A stretch of 64,000 bases of DNA from NCBI RefSeq assembly GCF_003363155.1, contig NZ_QRBE01000002.1, positions 62,001 through 126,000 on the forward strand, read 5' to 3'. The position numbers were made by a program, and so were the translations under genes. The stretch is from Dyella monticola (GTDB taxonomy: Bacteria > Pseudomonadota > Gammaproteobacteria > Xanthomonadales > Rhodanobacteraceae). This document shows positions 17,872-26,240 of the stretch, one piece after another. Under the pieces are notes generated by a model that did no database searches, was not told where the DNA came from, and was given only the letters and a program-made list of their open reading frames with translations. The first letter of the stretch is position 1; each line of letters opens with the position of its first letter.

Positions 17872-18970
17872 TCGCAGTGAAGTATCGCGTCGAGTGATCT
17901 CTGACAAATATCGGCCGGTTTACGAAGGGGATATGCCGGCCATTCTCGAAGGACTGTCAGGTGGCCTGTCTGGCACCAGCGACATCGTTACGGAGTATGA
18001 GCAAGCGCTGGCAGCCTGGTTCAACAGCCGTCACGCGGTCGCCGTATCTTCCGGCGCTGCGGCGATCAGCGTTGCCCTGGGCGCGCTTGGCGTCAAGCCC
18101 GGCGATGAAGTCGTGCTGACTCCCACGTGCCCGCTTTGCACCGTCTATCCGGTGATGAGTGCCGGTGCCAAGCCCGTGTTTGTCGACACCCGACCACATG
18201 GTTTTGGCGTGGACCTGACCGATCTTGCCAAAGTCATTACACCACGCACCAAAGCTATCATCGATATTCCCATGTGGGGTTATCCGACCGAGGTTGACGA
18301 GCTGCAGGCAGTAGCGCGTGGCCGTAGTATTCCGTTGATCCTGGATCTTGCTCATTCCCATGGTAGCAAGCTGCACGGCAAGCACTTGTCGCACTACGCA
18401 GATCTGTCCTGCTTCAGTACGCATGAGCGCAAGCCGCTGGCGACGGGAGAAGGCGGTTTCATCCTGGCGGACAATCTGGATCTGGCCGATCGCTGCAGAA
18501 GCTACAGCCGGTTTGGCAACCTCAACGGCAAAGACTTCGGACTGAATTACAAGCTTGCCGCGCTATCGGCCTGCCTGGGCCGGAGCCGTCTGGAGCATCT
18601 CGAACGACAGATCGAAGCCCGACGCCGCAACGCGCACCACCTCGTCTCGCGGATTACGCATCCGAAGGTGAGCGAGAAGCAGATCATCGCCGACAGCAGC
18701 CCGAACTACTACTTCTTGAACCTGAGCCTCAGCTTCCGCGACAACCGGAAATTCATCGATTACCTAGACGAAAACGGCATTCCATCCGACATCAAGCGCT
18801 ATGGATGCCGCTGCCTTTACGAATTTCCAACGGTTGCAGTCTATGCAAGGAAGTGCCCGAACGGCGAGCGTCTGCTCAACAGCATGACCACGATTCCCAT
18901 TCATCCTGATCTCAAGGAAGACGATCTGGGCTACATCGTCGAGTTGATCAACGACTACTCGGAAGACTGA
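17864..18970 (+). CDS. DegT/DnrJ/EryC1/StrS-type PLP sugar aminotransferase 1
   Basis: 368 residues. It shows fold type I features: AVAVSSGAAAISVALGALGVKPGDEVVLTPTCPLCT, IDIPMWGYPTEVD, LDLAHSHG (Asp for PLP nitrogen) and FSTHERKPLATGEGGF, whose Lys is the expected Schiff-base residue before GEGG. The PTCPLCT segment, with two Cys, replaces the usual P..TF.AT motif and is shared with the second aminotransferase of the cluster. The start overlaps the dehydrogenase stop by 8 bp, so translation is coupled. It likely aminates the keto sugar made by the preceding enzyme. Confidence 0.92.
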   Translation: MSSRSEVSRRVISDKYRPVYEGDMPAILEGLSGGLSGTSDIVTEYEQALAAWFNSRHAVAVSSGAAAISVALGALGVKPGDEVVLTPTCPLCTVYPVMSAGAKPVFVDTRPHGFGVDLTDLAKVITPRTKAIIDIPMWGYPTEVDELQAVARGRSIPLILDLAHSHGSKLHGKHLSHYADLSCFSTHERKPLATGEGGFILADNLDLADRCRSYSRFGNLNGKDFGLNYKLAALSACLGRSRLEHLERQIEARRRNAHHLVSRITHPKVSEKQIIADSSPNYYFLNLSLSFRDNRKFIDYLDENGIPSDIKRYGCRCLYEFPTVAVYARKCPNGERLLNSMTTIPIHPDLKEDDLGYIVELINDYSED

Positions 18971-18977
18971 TCGCCGC

Positions 18978-19484
18978 ATGTCTGCCAAGCCACATCTCAA
19001 AAAACATTTCACGGCATCGGCCTTCGTCTTGAAGGCCGAACGGCAAGTTTTGCTCCTGAAGCATAAGAAGCTTGGGGTGTGGCTGTACCCCGGCGGTCAT
19101 ATCGAAGCGGACGAAACGCCCGACGCCGCGGTGTTGCGCGAAGTGCTTGAAGAAACCGGCCTCGTTGCCACATTTCTCAATGCGAGGGACAGGAAGCTCG
19201 ACGACGAGGCCGCCGATGTAGCGGCGCTGCATGTTCCTTACCGGATTCTTTGCGAGCTGATCAACGATCCCAAAGATCCCCACTATCACATCGATCTCAT
19301 CTACCTGTGTGAAGTGAAAGAGCAAGCCGACGAAAGTTGCGTGGACAACACCGAGATGGGCTTCTTCGATGAGGCGGCCCTGGAAGGCCTGGCGCTCTTT
19401 CCGAATTTTCGCGCTCTGGTCAAAGGCGTCTTCAGGGACGAGGCCATTTGGCAACGCGTGGACGAAAAGGTGGTGCCCCAATGA
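18978..19484 (+). CDS. NUDIX hydrolase
   Basis: 168 residues. The complete Nudix box reads GGHIEADETPDAAVLREV followed by LEETGL, fitting G-x5-E-x7-RE-x2-EE-x-G. The rest (FPNFRALVKGVFRDEAIW at the C-terminus) is less conserved. The family hydrolyses nucleoside diphosphates linked to another group, often nucleotide sugars. It lies 7 bp after aminotransferase 1, and its stop overlaps the start of aminotransferase 2 as ATGA, so it belongs to the operon. It may trim an activated sugar intermediate or clean up a side product. Confidence 0.88.
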   Translation: MSAKPHLKKHFTASAFVLKAERQVLLLKHKKLGVWLYPGGHIEADETPDAAVLREVLEETGLVATFLNARDRKLDDEAADVAALHVPYRILCELINDPKDPHYHIDLIYLCEVKEQADESCVDNTEMGFFDEAALEGLALFPNFRALVKGVFRDEAIWQRVDEKVVPQ

Positions 19485-20629
19485 GCAAGGTCATGACGGG
19501 TGACGCCGGGTTGACGGACGCCGGCTTTCGGGCGGTCGCCGAGTTGTGCAGCCATCGCCAGTCGAATGATATCGATTACCTGGAGCGCGCGCTGGCGACG
19601 GGGCTGACGGGAACCTCGCCTATCGTGCTCGAGTTTGAACAGGCGATTGGTGCTGTTTACGGTGTGCCGCATGTGGTGGCCGTCTCCTCGGGAGCGGCCG
19701 CGGTGATGGCCGCACTCAAAGGGTTCGACTGGTCTCCGGGACAGGAGGTCGTTGTTTCTCCCACTTGTCCCATCTGCACGGTGCTGCCGTTGCTGCAGCA
19801 TGGGCTGGTGCCGGTGTTCTGCGACGTCAGGCCAAACAGTTTCGGTTTGTGCCCTGATGATTTGGCTCGCCTGATATCGCCCAAGACGTGCGCGATTATC
19901 GAAGTGCCGATGTGGGGGTATCCGGTTGCCGTCGATGAGACCCAACGTATCGCCGCCGAGCATCGCATCCCCCTGGTGCTGGACCTGGCTCACGCACACA
20001 TGACCAGTCTTCGCGGGCGATATCTTGCCCACTATGGCGACGTGGCCTGCTTTAGCACGCATGACTGCAAGTTCATGTCCACCGGCGAAGGCGGCTTCGT
20101 GATGTCGCAACATGAGGCAGTCGCATCACGCGTCAGGTCCTACACCCGGTTTGGCAATCTCGACGGCAAGAGCCCCGGCATCAACTTGAAAATGGGTGGC
20201 CTGCAGGCAGCGCTCGGCGCAGCGCGCGCGCCATTGTTGGAACAGCACCTGGCGATCCGCCAGGGCCACCGGCAGAAGCTCAAGGCATTGCTCGACAACG
20301 GCCACTTCCGTGAGCTGCCTGTCACACCAGGTGGCAGCCCCAGTGGCTATGCATTGTTGCTGCAGGCGATTGGACACGACGGCCGCGATCTGGTGCGCCA
20401 CCAAGTCAGCCATGGAATACCTTCTGATATCCACAAGTATGACAATCGACCGTTGTACGAGTATCCGTTGCTGGCGAAGTACAGCCGGCATTGCCCCAAC
20501 GCGACGTCGCTGTTGAGGTCACTGACTACGATCCCATTGCATCCGGATTTGTGCGAGGACGACCTCGTCCACATTGCACACGTACTCAACCGCTACCGAT
20601 CGGAAAGTATCGAACATGCGTACACCTAA
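19481..20629 (+). CDS. DegT/DnrJ/EryC1/StrS-type PLP sugar aminotransferase 2
   Basis: 382 residues from the ATG at 19481, which forms an ATGA overlap with the NUDIX stop. Its motifs parallel aminotransferase 1: VVAVSSGAAAVMAALKGF, VVVSPTCPICTVLPLLQHGLVPVF, EVPMWGYPVAVDE, LDLAHAHM and FSTHDCKFMSTGEGGF with the PLP lysine. The two proteins look like diverged duplicates and keep the unusual PTCP[LI]CT loop. Two aminotransferases imply either two amination sites or a double-headed product. Confidence 0.92.
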   Translation: MSKVMTGDAGLTDAGFRAVAELCSHRQSNDIDYLERALATGLTGTSPIVLEFEQAIGAVYGVPHVVAVSSGAAAVMAALKGFDWSPGQEVVVSPTCPICTVLPLLQHGLVPVFCDVRPNSFGLCPDDLARLISPKTCAIIEVPMWGYPVAVDETQRIAAEHRIPLVLDLAHAHMTSLRGRYLAHYGDVACFSTHDCKFMSTGEGGFVMSQHEAVASRVRSYTRFGNLDGKSPGINLKMGGLQAALGAARAPLLEQHLAIRQGHRQKLKALLDNGHFRELPVTPGGSPSGYALLLQAIGHDGRDLVRHQVSHGIPSDIHKYDNRPLYEYPLLAKYSRHCPNATSLLRSLTTIPLHPDLCEDDLVHIAHVLNRYRSESIEHAYT

Positions 20630-21965
20630 GACGGCCATCGTCATAGGCGGCAACATGATGGGCTGTCTTGCCGCCGAAGTGCTTTCCAAGCATCTCGATC
20701 GCGTGCTTGTGATTGAAAAGGGTGACTTCGACGACGAAACCGGGTATCGCAAGAGCGTTCCGCAGGAGCACCACGTGCATTTGCTGCTACTGCGTGGCAA
20801 GCAGATCTTTGAAAGCATCTTTCCTGGCTTCCTGGATGAGCTTGGTGAAGCAGGGGCCGAAATCGCTGACCTGGGCCACGACGTCAAGTGGTACCAATAC
20901 GGGCGCTGGAAAAGCCGCTACAAGACCGGCATCAGCGCACACTACTGCAGCCGGCGCCTGATCGACAACGTTGTCCGCAAGCGGGCGCGCGCCAACGAGA
21001 AAGTGAAGGTGATCTCGTACGCGACGACGTATGGACTGTGCTACGACGGTACGCGAGTGAGTGGTGTCAAACTGCGTGTCGGTGGCAGTGAGCATGAGGA
21101 ATTCGCCGACCTGGTGGTCGACGCCAGCGGTCGCGGCTCGCGGTCTTCGGAGTGGATCGGCGAGTTCTGCGGGGAGACGGAGTGCGTCCAGCAGGACCTG
21201 GTGGAAACCCGTCTGGGTTATGCGTCGCGCATCTACCGCAGGGACCCGAAATATCGGGATCTGTGGAAAGTCCTGCTGGTCCTGCCCAAGCCGCCGCAAC
21301 AGCGCTGCATGGGCGTGATCAGCCCGATTGAAGGAGATCGGTGGCTGGTCACCACGGGCGGCTGGTTTGGTCGTTACCCCAAGCCGAACCCAGAGCAGTT
21401 CCTGGACTATCTCGGCCAGCTTCCCGTGCCCGACATCTACGAGATCATCCAGCAGGCCGAGCCGCTTTCCGAGGTCTTTGGCTTCGGCATGCCCGGCAGC
21501 CTGCACCGTCGCTTCGACTTGCTCAAGCGGTGGCCAGAGGGCTATTTCGTGCTTGGCGACGCGCTGTGCAGCCTCAACCCTCTATACAGCCAGGGCATGA
21601 CGCTGTGCGCCCTGGAGGCGAACTGTCTTCGCAACATGCTTGGCGGTTTTCTGGTCGGAAGCATCAGCGCACACGAGATCCAGAAAGAAGTGAGCAAGGT
21701 GGTCGAGCCTGCCTGGAACATGGCGGCCGAGGAAGATCTCCGGTTTCCGGAAACCAGCGGTCATCGGACGCCCGCTGTTCGTCTGCGCCACTGGTATGGC
21801 ATGGGCATAGGGCGGCTTTCGGCCAGGCATCGCTTGACGCTGAAGACGCAAGTCGGCGTCACCAACCTAGTCACGCCGCCTAGCCAGCTATTCCGCCCAG
21901 AGATCGTCGGCGGGTTGCTGCTCGACAAACTGACGATGTTCAAGCGCAACGAGGAGTGGCTATGA
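20616..21965 (+). CDS. FAD-dependent oxidoreductase/monooxygenase
   Basis: 449 residues from the ATG at 20616 (GGAAAG 8 bp upstream; a start at 20574 is in frame). The N-terminal FAD-binding GxGxxG-like motif is IVIGGNMMGCLAAEVLSK. VPQEHHVHLLLLRGKQIFESIFPG is a signature of a group of flavin hydroxylase/epoxidase-like proteins, and VVDASGRGSRSSEW plus FVLGDALCSLNPLYSQGMTLCALEA complete the flavin site. It resembles aromatic-ring hydroxylase-type monooxygenases, but the substrate is unknown. It overlaps aminotransferase 2 by 14 bp and the following HAD gene by ATGA. Confidence 0.87.
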   Translation: MRTPKTAIVIGGNMMGCLAAEVLSKHLDRVLVIEKGDFDDETGYRKSVPQEHHVHLLLLRGKQIFESIFPGFLDELGEAGAEIADLGHDVKWYQYGRWKSRYKTGISAHYCSRRLIDNVVRKRARANEKVKVISYATTYGLCYDGTRVSGVKLRVGGSEHEEFADLVVDASGRGSRSSEWIGEFCGETECVQQDLVETRLGYASRIYRRDPKYRDLWKVLLVLPKPPQQRCMGVISPIEGDRWLVTTGGWFGRYPKPNPEQFLDYLGQLPVPDIYEIIQQAEPLSEVFGFGMPGSLHRRFDLLKRWPEGYFVLGDALCSLNPLYSQGMTLCALEANCLRNMLGGFLVGSISAHEIQKEVSKVVEPAWNMAAEEDLRFPETSGHRTPAVRLRHWYGMGIGRLSARHRLTLKTQVGVTNLVTPPSQLFRPEIVGGLLLDKLTMFKRNEEWL

Positions 21966-22657
21966 GGCAGCTCCTGCTTGATGCGCAACATATCGTCTTC
22001 GACTGGAATGGGACCCTGATCGACGACGTCGACCTGGCCGTCCGGGCGGTGAATCGGTGCTGCTGCCTCTACGGGCTGAACGCCATCAGCCGTGACGAGT
22101 ATCGCAGCAAGTTTCGTTTTCCGATACGGGACTTTTACCGCGACCTGGGCTTCCAGGTGGAGAATCGACTCTTTGAAGACGTCATCAAGAACTACCTGAG
22201 CGTGTTCGATCGGGATGTCTTCCAGTGTGCCTTACACGAGGGAACCGTAACGTTGCTGGAAAAGCTTCTCGACGAAGGGAAAATCTTATCCATTTTATCA
22301 GCATCTCATCAATCCATTCTCACCGAAACCGTTAGCACTAAGGGGCTTGCGCGGTATTTCACGTACGTGGTCGGTCTTGGCGATAACCACGCGCACGGAA
22401 AATTGGGAATCGCCCGCGAGCTGCAGGATCGGTCAGGCATCGCTACGCACAGGACCCTTTACATCGGCGATACCCGTCACGATGCGGAAGTGGCCACGTC
22501 GATGGGTTGGTCCTTTTTGATGGTCAGGAGCGGCCATCAGGCCAGGAGGGAAGAGGGCAACGAAGCAGTTGACTCGTTGCAGGAAATTCTTGTCCACCTT
22601 CAAGAAAGCGAACATGCCAGCGCGCCTGGGCAACGCATGCGGGAGCTTGCGCCATGA
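21962..22657 (+). CDS. HAD-superfamily phosphatase 1
   Basis: 231 residues. HAD motif I is IVFDWNGTLID (nucleophile Asp and +2 position Asn, so D-x-N rather than D-x-D). Motif II is ILSILSASH, and the motif IV region YIGDTRHDAEVATSMGW has the acidic pair. The Asn at the position that usually holds the general acid is notable, although DWNGT is known in some phosphoglycolate-phosphatase-like members. It starts by ATGA overlap with the FAD gene. It may dephosphorylate an amino-sugar phosphate, as NtdB does in kanosamine synthesis. Confidence 0.87.
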   Translation: MRQLLLDAQHIVFDWNGTLIDDVDLAVRAVNRCCCLYGLNAISRDEYRSKFRFPIRDFYRDLGFQVENRLFEDVIKNYLSVFDRDVFQCALHEGTVTLLEKLLDEGKILSILSASHQSILTETVSTKGLARYFTYVVGLGDNHAHGKLGIARELQDRSGIATHRTLYIGDTRHDAEVATSMGWSFLMVRSGHQARREEGNEAVDSLQEILVHLQESEHASAPGQRMRELAP

Positions 22658-23781
22658 TACCGTCGACGATGTACGTGATGGAGGTGATCGGCACGCTTGT
22701 GGCGATCGACATCGCCTTGCGGCTGATTACGTGGGCCTACTATGCGGATGAGGAGCGCGTGCTGCAGATCCTGAACCTGCTGCCGCGGTCGATGGGGCCA
22801 AGGATGCCGTACTACAAGCGATTCGACGCGGTGCTCGCACCACTTCCTTTCTTGTGGACCTGGATCGAAATTTTTTTGATGGTATGGCTGGCCAACTATT
22901 TCGATCATGCCATCGTCTGGGGACTGGCCATCGTGATCATCGGCGGCCGGTTCAGGGCGCTGCAGGAGTTCGGCCACAATGCCGTGCATTTCGCGCTGTG
23001 CAAGTCGCATGCATGGCAATGGTTCTTGTCGGATTACTTTTATCAGTTTCCCGCTTTCAAGCGGGACATGCATAGCCGCCACGTCACTCATACCCGCGAG
23101 CATCACAAGAACCCGAACCATATGTCCCTTGATCCGAACCGGGCAAGGGTCCGGGACGGTGGCATGGCTTATCCGCTGACCGAGCGGCAATTTTACGCGC
23201 GCTTGCTCTATCCCCTGACACCCAGAGGGCTGAGGGTGAACATCACCACCATGCTTCGCAACAGCATGCTCAACCACAGCAAGACGACTACGGTGATCCG
23301 CTGCATCTGCCTGCTGCAGCTTGCGCTGACGTTCTTTGTGCTGGCCGGATGGAAGGGCGTCGTGCTTGGCTGGTTCGCTCCGCTGTTCACCACTTATGCG
23401 CTGTTTGCCTGGCTTGCACTGCTGGCAGAGCACCGCTGGTTCGTGAGCGGAAGCTTCGAGAATCGGCGCGAACTCGAATACCTGGCAGGCAGACCCACCG
23501 ACTACAGCGGCTTCAGCGGCTGGATGGTCCGCATCCTGGTAAGCCCTACCTCCGATGCCTTCCATCTTGCGCATTCCTTGTATCCCGGCGTTCGCTGGAA
23601 TTACCTGCCGGCGATAGACAGGATTCTCAAGATTACCGACTCCCGCTACACCGCCCACGCCAGCGAAGGTTTGATCTTTTCCAAACATGGCGCACCGTCC
23701 GCCTTGTCAGAGCTGCGCGACCGGTTGGTCATCCGTGAGTTGGAACAACACTCTTCTGGCGTGCAAGGAGTTGGTGGATGA
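22654..23781 (+). CDS. membrane fatty-acid-desaturase-superfamily protein
   Basis: 375 residues with several transmembrane segments and a di-iron histidine set: EFGHNAVH, HSRHVTHTREHHKNPNH, and a C-terminal FHLAHSLYP. The superfamily includes fatty acid desaturases and hydroxylases, and sterol- and carotenoid-type enzymes. The placement in a sugar cluster suggests hydroxylation or desaturation of a lipidic or polyol intermediate, but this is inference. The ATG overlaps the HAD stop (ATGA), and its stop overlaps the next ATG (GGATGA). Confidence 0.85.
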   Translation: MIPSTMYVMEVIGTLVAIDIALRLITWAYYADEERVLQILNLLPRSMGPRMPYYKRFDAVLAPLPFLWTWIEIFLMVWLANYFDHAIVWGLAIVIIGGRFRALQEFGHNAVHFALCKSHAWQWFLSDYFYQFPAFKRDMHSRHVTHTREHHKNPNHMSLDPNRARVRDGGMAYPLTERQFYARLLYPLTPRGLRVNITTMLRNSMLNHSKTTTVIRCICLLQLALTFFVLAGWKGVVLGWFAPLFTTYALFAWLALLAEHRWFVSGSFENRRELEYLAGRPTDYSGFSGWMVRILVSPTSDAFHLAHSLYPGVRWNYLPAIDRILKITDSRYTAHASEGLIFSKHGAPSALSELRDRLVIRELEQHSSGVQGVGG

Positions 23782-24668
23782 GCTTACAGAGCAAGCAGCA
23801 TCGTATCGGTGTCATCGGCGGAAGCGGCCTGCAAGGCTTGCAGGGGCTTGCGCACGTCGAACACATCGAGATCAAGACGCCGTACAGCGACACGCCGGTC
23901 AACATCACGACCGGGCAGCTCGGTGATGTTCAGCTCGCTTTTCTGCAACGGCATGGCGTGGGGCATCGCGTGCCTCCGGCATCGATCAATGTCCGGGCGA
24001 ACATGGCGGCCCTCAAGCACATCGGCTGCCGGCAGGTGTTGTCGCTGAGTGCGGTCGGCAGCCTGGATGAAAACGTCGCGCCTGGGACCTTTGTGGTAGT
24101 CGACCAATTTATCGACCGCACGATCCAGCGGGAAAAGACCTACTTCGGTCCCGGCCTGGTGGGACATGTGCCGTTCGGCGATCCGACCTGCGCGCGCATG
24201 CGCGATGCACTGATCAACGTCTCACGCGAAAAGGCGCTTGCCTTGCGCATCAGCGGCACCTACGTAGTGATGGAAGGGCCGCAGTTTTCGACCAGGGCGG
24301 AATCGAATTTGTATCGTCAATGGGGTGGCACCATCATCGGCATGACGGGCATGCCCGAGGCCAAGCTCGCCCGCGAGGCGGAAATGTGCTACGCGATGGT
24401 GGCTATGGCCACCGACTACGATTGTTGGTTCTCCGGTGAACTGCCAGTGACGGCAAGCATGGTCAGCGAGCGCATGGCTAAGATTAGCGCCAGCGCCAAT
24501 GCGCTGGTCGCGGACGCGGCAACCTATCTGTCCGGCGCCAACGGGGAGGACTGTCAGTGCGGCTGCCATCGCGCGCTAGACACGGCCATCATGACAGCAC
24601 CGGAACATCGCGATCCAGAGATGCTTTCGCGCTTTGAATTCGTCGTTTCAAGAATCCGCCAGATCTAA
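23778..24668 (+). CDS. MTA/purine nucleoside phosphorylase family protein
   Basis: 296 residues. The family markers are IGVIGGSGLQGLQGL, VPPASINVRANMAALKHIGC, GTFVVVDQFIDRT and VMEGPQFSTRAESNLYRQWG (purine/MTA phosphorylase site), ending with a typical AMVAMATDYDCW. It cleaves a nucleoside with phosphate to a base and a pentose-1-phosphate, usually 5'-methylthioadenosine from SAM metabolism. No SAM-consuming enzyme is visible in the cluster, so it may instead act on a nucleoside intermediate of the pathway. ATGA overlap with the desaturase shows coupling. Confidence 0.88.
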   Translation: MSLQSKQHRIGVIGGSGLQGLQGLAHVEHIEIKTPYSDTPVNITTGQLGDVQLAFLQRHGVGHRVPPASINVRANMAALKHIGCRQVLSLSAVGSLDENVAPGTFVVVDQFIDRTIQREKTYFGPGLVGHVPFGDPTCARMRDALINVSREKALALRISGTYVVMEGPQFSTRAESNLYRQWGGTIIGMTGMPEAKLAREAEMCYAMVAMATDYDCWFSGELPVTASMVSERMAKISASANALVADAATYLSGANGEDCQCGCHRALDTAIMTAPEHRDPEMLSRFEFVVSRIRQI

Positions 24669-24682
24669 AGAGAGAGGTTGGG

Positions 24683-25258
24683 ATGAGTGAGCGAATTCGC
24701 AACATCAAAGTACAGCTGTTATCGGATAACTGGTACGTCCTGAAAAAAGCCACGTTTGAGTTCCAACGGCGCAACGGCACCTGGGAAACAACAAGCCGAG
24801 AAGCCTACGACCGCGGCAACGGTGCCACTATCCTTCTGTATAACACAACGCGTAATCGCGTCATTCTCACCAGGCAGTTCCGTTATCCCACTTTTGTAAA
24901 TGGCAACCTAGATGGGATGCTTATCGAGGCCTGCGCGGGATTGCTCGACAATGACGATCCGGAAACCTGTATCCGGCGGGAAACCGAGGAAGAAACCGGC
25001 TATATCATAGACAGTGTGCGCAAGGTCTTTGAAGCGTACATGAGTCCGGGATCGGTAACGGAAAAGCTGTTCTTTTTCGTCGGTGAATATTCCGAACGGA
25101 ACCAGACGAGCGACGGAGGCGGCGTAGATAGCGAAGATATCGAAGTGTTGGAGCTCGACTTCGCACAAGCCATGGCCATGGTTGAAAGCGGTGAAATCCG
25201 CGACGGAAAGACCATCATGTTGCTTCAATACGCAAAGCTGGCGGGGTTGCTAAAATGA
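24683..25258 (+). CDS. nudK: NudK-type GDP-mannose (nucleotide-sugar) hydrolase
   Basis: 191 residues, close to Escherichia coli NudK in length and order: IRNIKVQLLSDNWYVLKKATFEF, YDRGNGATILLYNTTRNRVILTRQFRYP, MLIEACAGLLDNDDPETCIRRET followed by EEETGY (Nudix box), and EDIEVLELDFAQAM..GEIRDGKTIMLLQY at the end. NudK hydrolyses GDP-mannose and related NDP-sugars. In the cluster it could remove unwanted nucleotide sugars or recycle the donor. It has a 14-bp gap from the phosphorylase, with its own AGAGAGG site, and ATGA overlap with the next gene. Confidence 0.9.
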   Translation: MSERIRNIKVQLLSDNWYVLKKATFEFQRRNGTWETTSREAYDRGNGATILLYNTTRNRVILTRQFRYPTFVNGNLDGMLIEACAGLLDNDDPETCIRRETEEETGYIIDSVRKVFEAYMSPGSVTEKLFFFVGEYSERNQTSDGGGVDSEDIEVLELDFAQAMAMVESGEIRDGKTIMLLQYAKLAGLLK

Positions 25259-26196
25259 TCCATGCCGGTACCGACGATACGCTTGTCGCCTACAGCTCGA
25301 TGGAAGATGGCGAGCTTGCCGACTATGTGAGTCAGATAGAGCGGGATAACCCGGACCTTCGCATCAAAGTGCTCAGGGTGTCCACGGCTGCGCTGCACGA
25401 GCGCATTCTTCAGGAGGGCGATACAGGGCAATGGGACATCATTTTCGGATGGTCGGTGACCAAGTTGCTCGACCCGAAGATTCAGACCTTGCTGGCTACC
25501 TTCGACAGCACGCAGCTGGATCTCCTGCCTCGGGAGGCACGGGGTGATCGCGGTAAGTGGTTCAGCCCGTCGGCGTTTGTGCCGGCGTTCTGTGTCAACG
25601 AAGCCAGGCTGAAAGAGAAAGGATTGCCGGTGCCGCGAAACTGGAATGATCTCGCCGAGCCGTACTACGGTGGCGAGATCGTGTTACCGGATCCCACCTA
25701 CTCGGGCGCGGGATTCCTGCATGTGACGGCGTTGAACCAGAAGTCCGGCTCGGCGTATGTGGACTCGGTGTTCCGGCGTGTTGCCGATAGCAGGCCACGC
25801 GTGGTCAGGTCGGCGTTCGAGCCTTGCTCGGCTGTTCTCAACGGCGAAGCGGCCATTGGCGTCACGGTGTCTACGGCCGTATGCGGCCTGATGAATCAAG
25901 GCGTCGATGTGCGCATGGTGATTCCCTCCGATGCGGCTGCCTTCGAGCCGGAAGGTTTTGCCATCAGGGCGGGATCTAGGCGCCTGTCGCAGGCACAGCG
26001 CGCACTGGATTGGACGATGAGTTCTGCCGCCTGCGAAACCTACGGCCGGTATGGGAAGGTGGTGCTGAAGGACATCGATACACGCAGTCCTGAGGATGGC
26101 GATCCGCGCTTCCCTGCGATGACGGCGATCAATGCCGCCAAGGCGAACCAGGACCGTGACGCAATGTGCTCGGCATGGTCAAGGTTTTTCAACTGA
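25255..26196 (+). CDS. periplasmic-binding-protein-like (type 2) protein without export signal
   Basis: 313 residues. The fold resembles ferric-ion / 2-aminoethylphosphonate ABC-type solute-binding proteins: LVAYSSMEDGELADYV, WDIIFGWSVTKLLDP, IVLPDPTYSGAGFLHV, GEAAIGVTVSTA, then PEGFAIRAGSRR. Unlike transporter partners it begins at MIHAGTDDTLVAYS without a signal peptide, and no permease or ATPase lies nearby. It is therefore likely cytosolic and may bind or catalyse with a pathway intermediate. Ferric-binding-like function cannot be excluded. It is coupled by ATGA to nudK. Confidence 0.75.
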   Translation: MIHAGTDDTLVAYSSMEDGELADYVSQIERDNPDLRIKVLRVSTAALHERILQEGDTGQWDIIFGWSVTKLLDPKIQTLLATFDSTQLDLLPREARGDRGKWFSPSAFVPAFCVNEARLKEKGLPVPRNWNDLAEPYYGGEIVLPDPTYSGAGFLHVTALNQKSGSAYVDSVFRRVADSRPRVVRSAFEPCSAVLNGEAAIGVTVSTAVCGLMNQGVDVRMVIPSDAAAFEPEGFAIRAGSRRLSQAQRALDWTMSSAACETYGRYGKVVLKDIDTRSPEDGDPRFPAMTAINAAKANQDRDAMCSAWSRFFN

Positions 26197-26240
26197 ACAG
26201 GGCGCGTTCGCGCCATCTTGCTGACCGAAGGTGGTTATCT

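Noticed and set aside
16684-17907. 407-codon minus-strand open frame opposite the Gfo/Idh/MocA gene
   Set aside because: It is the antisense shadow of a clear coding gene in high-GC DNA and shows no family features.
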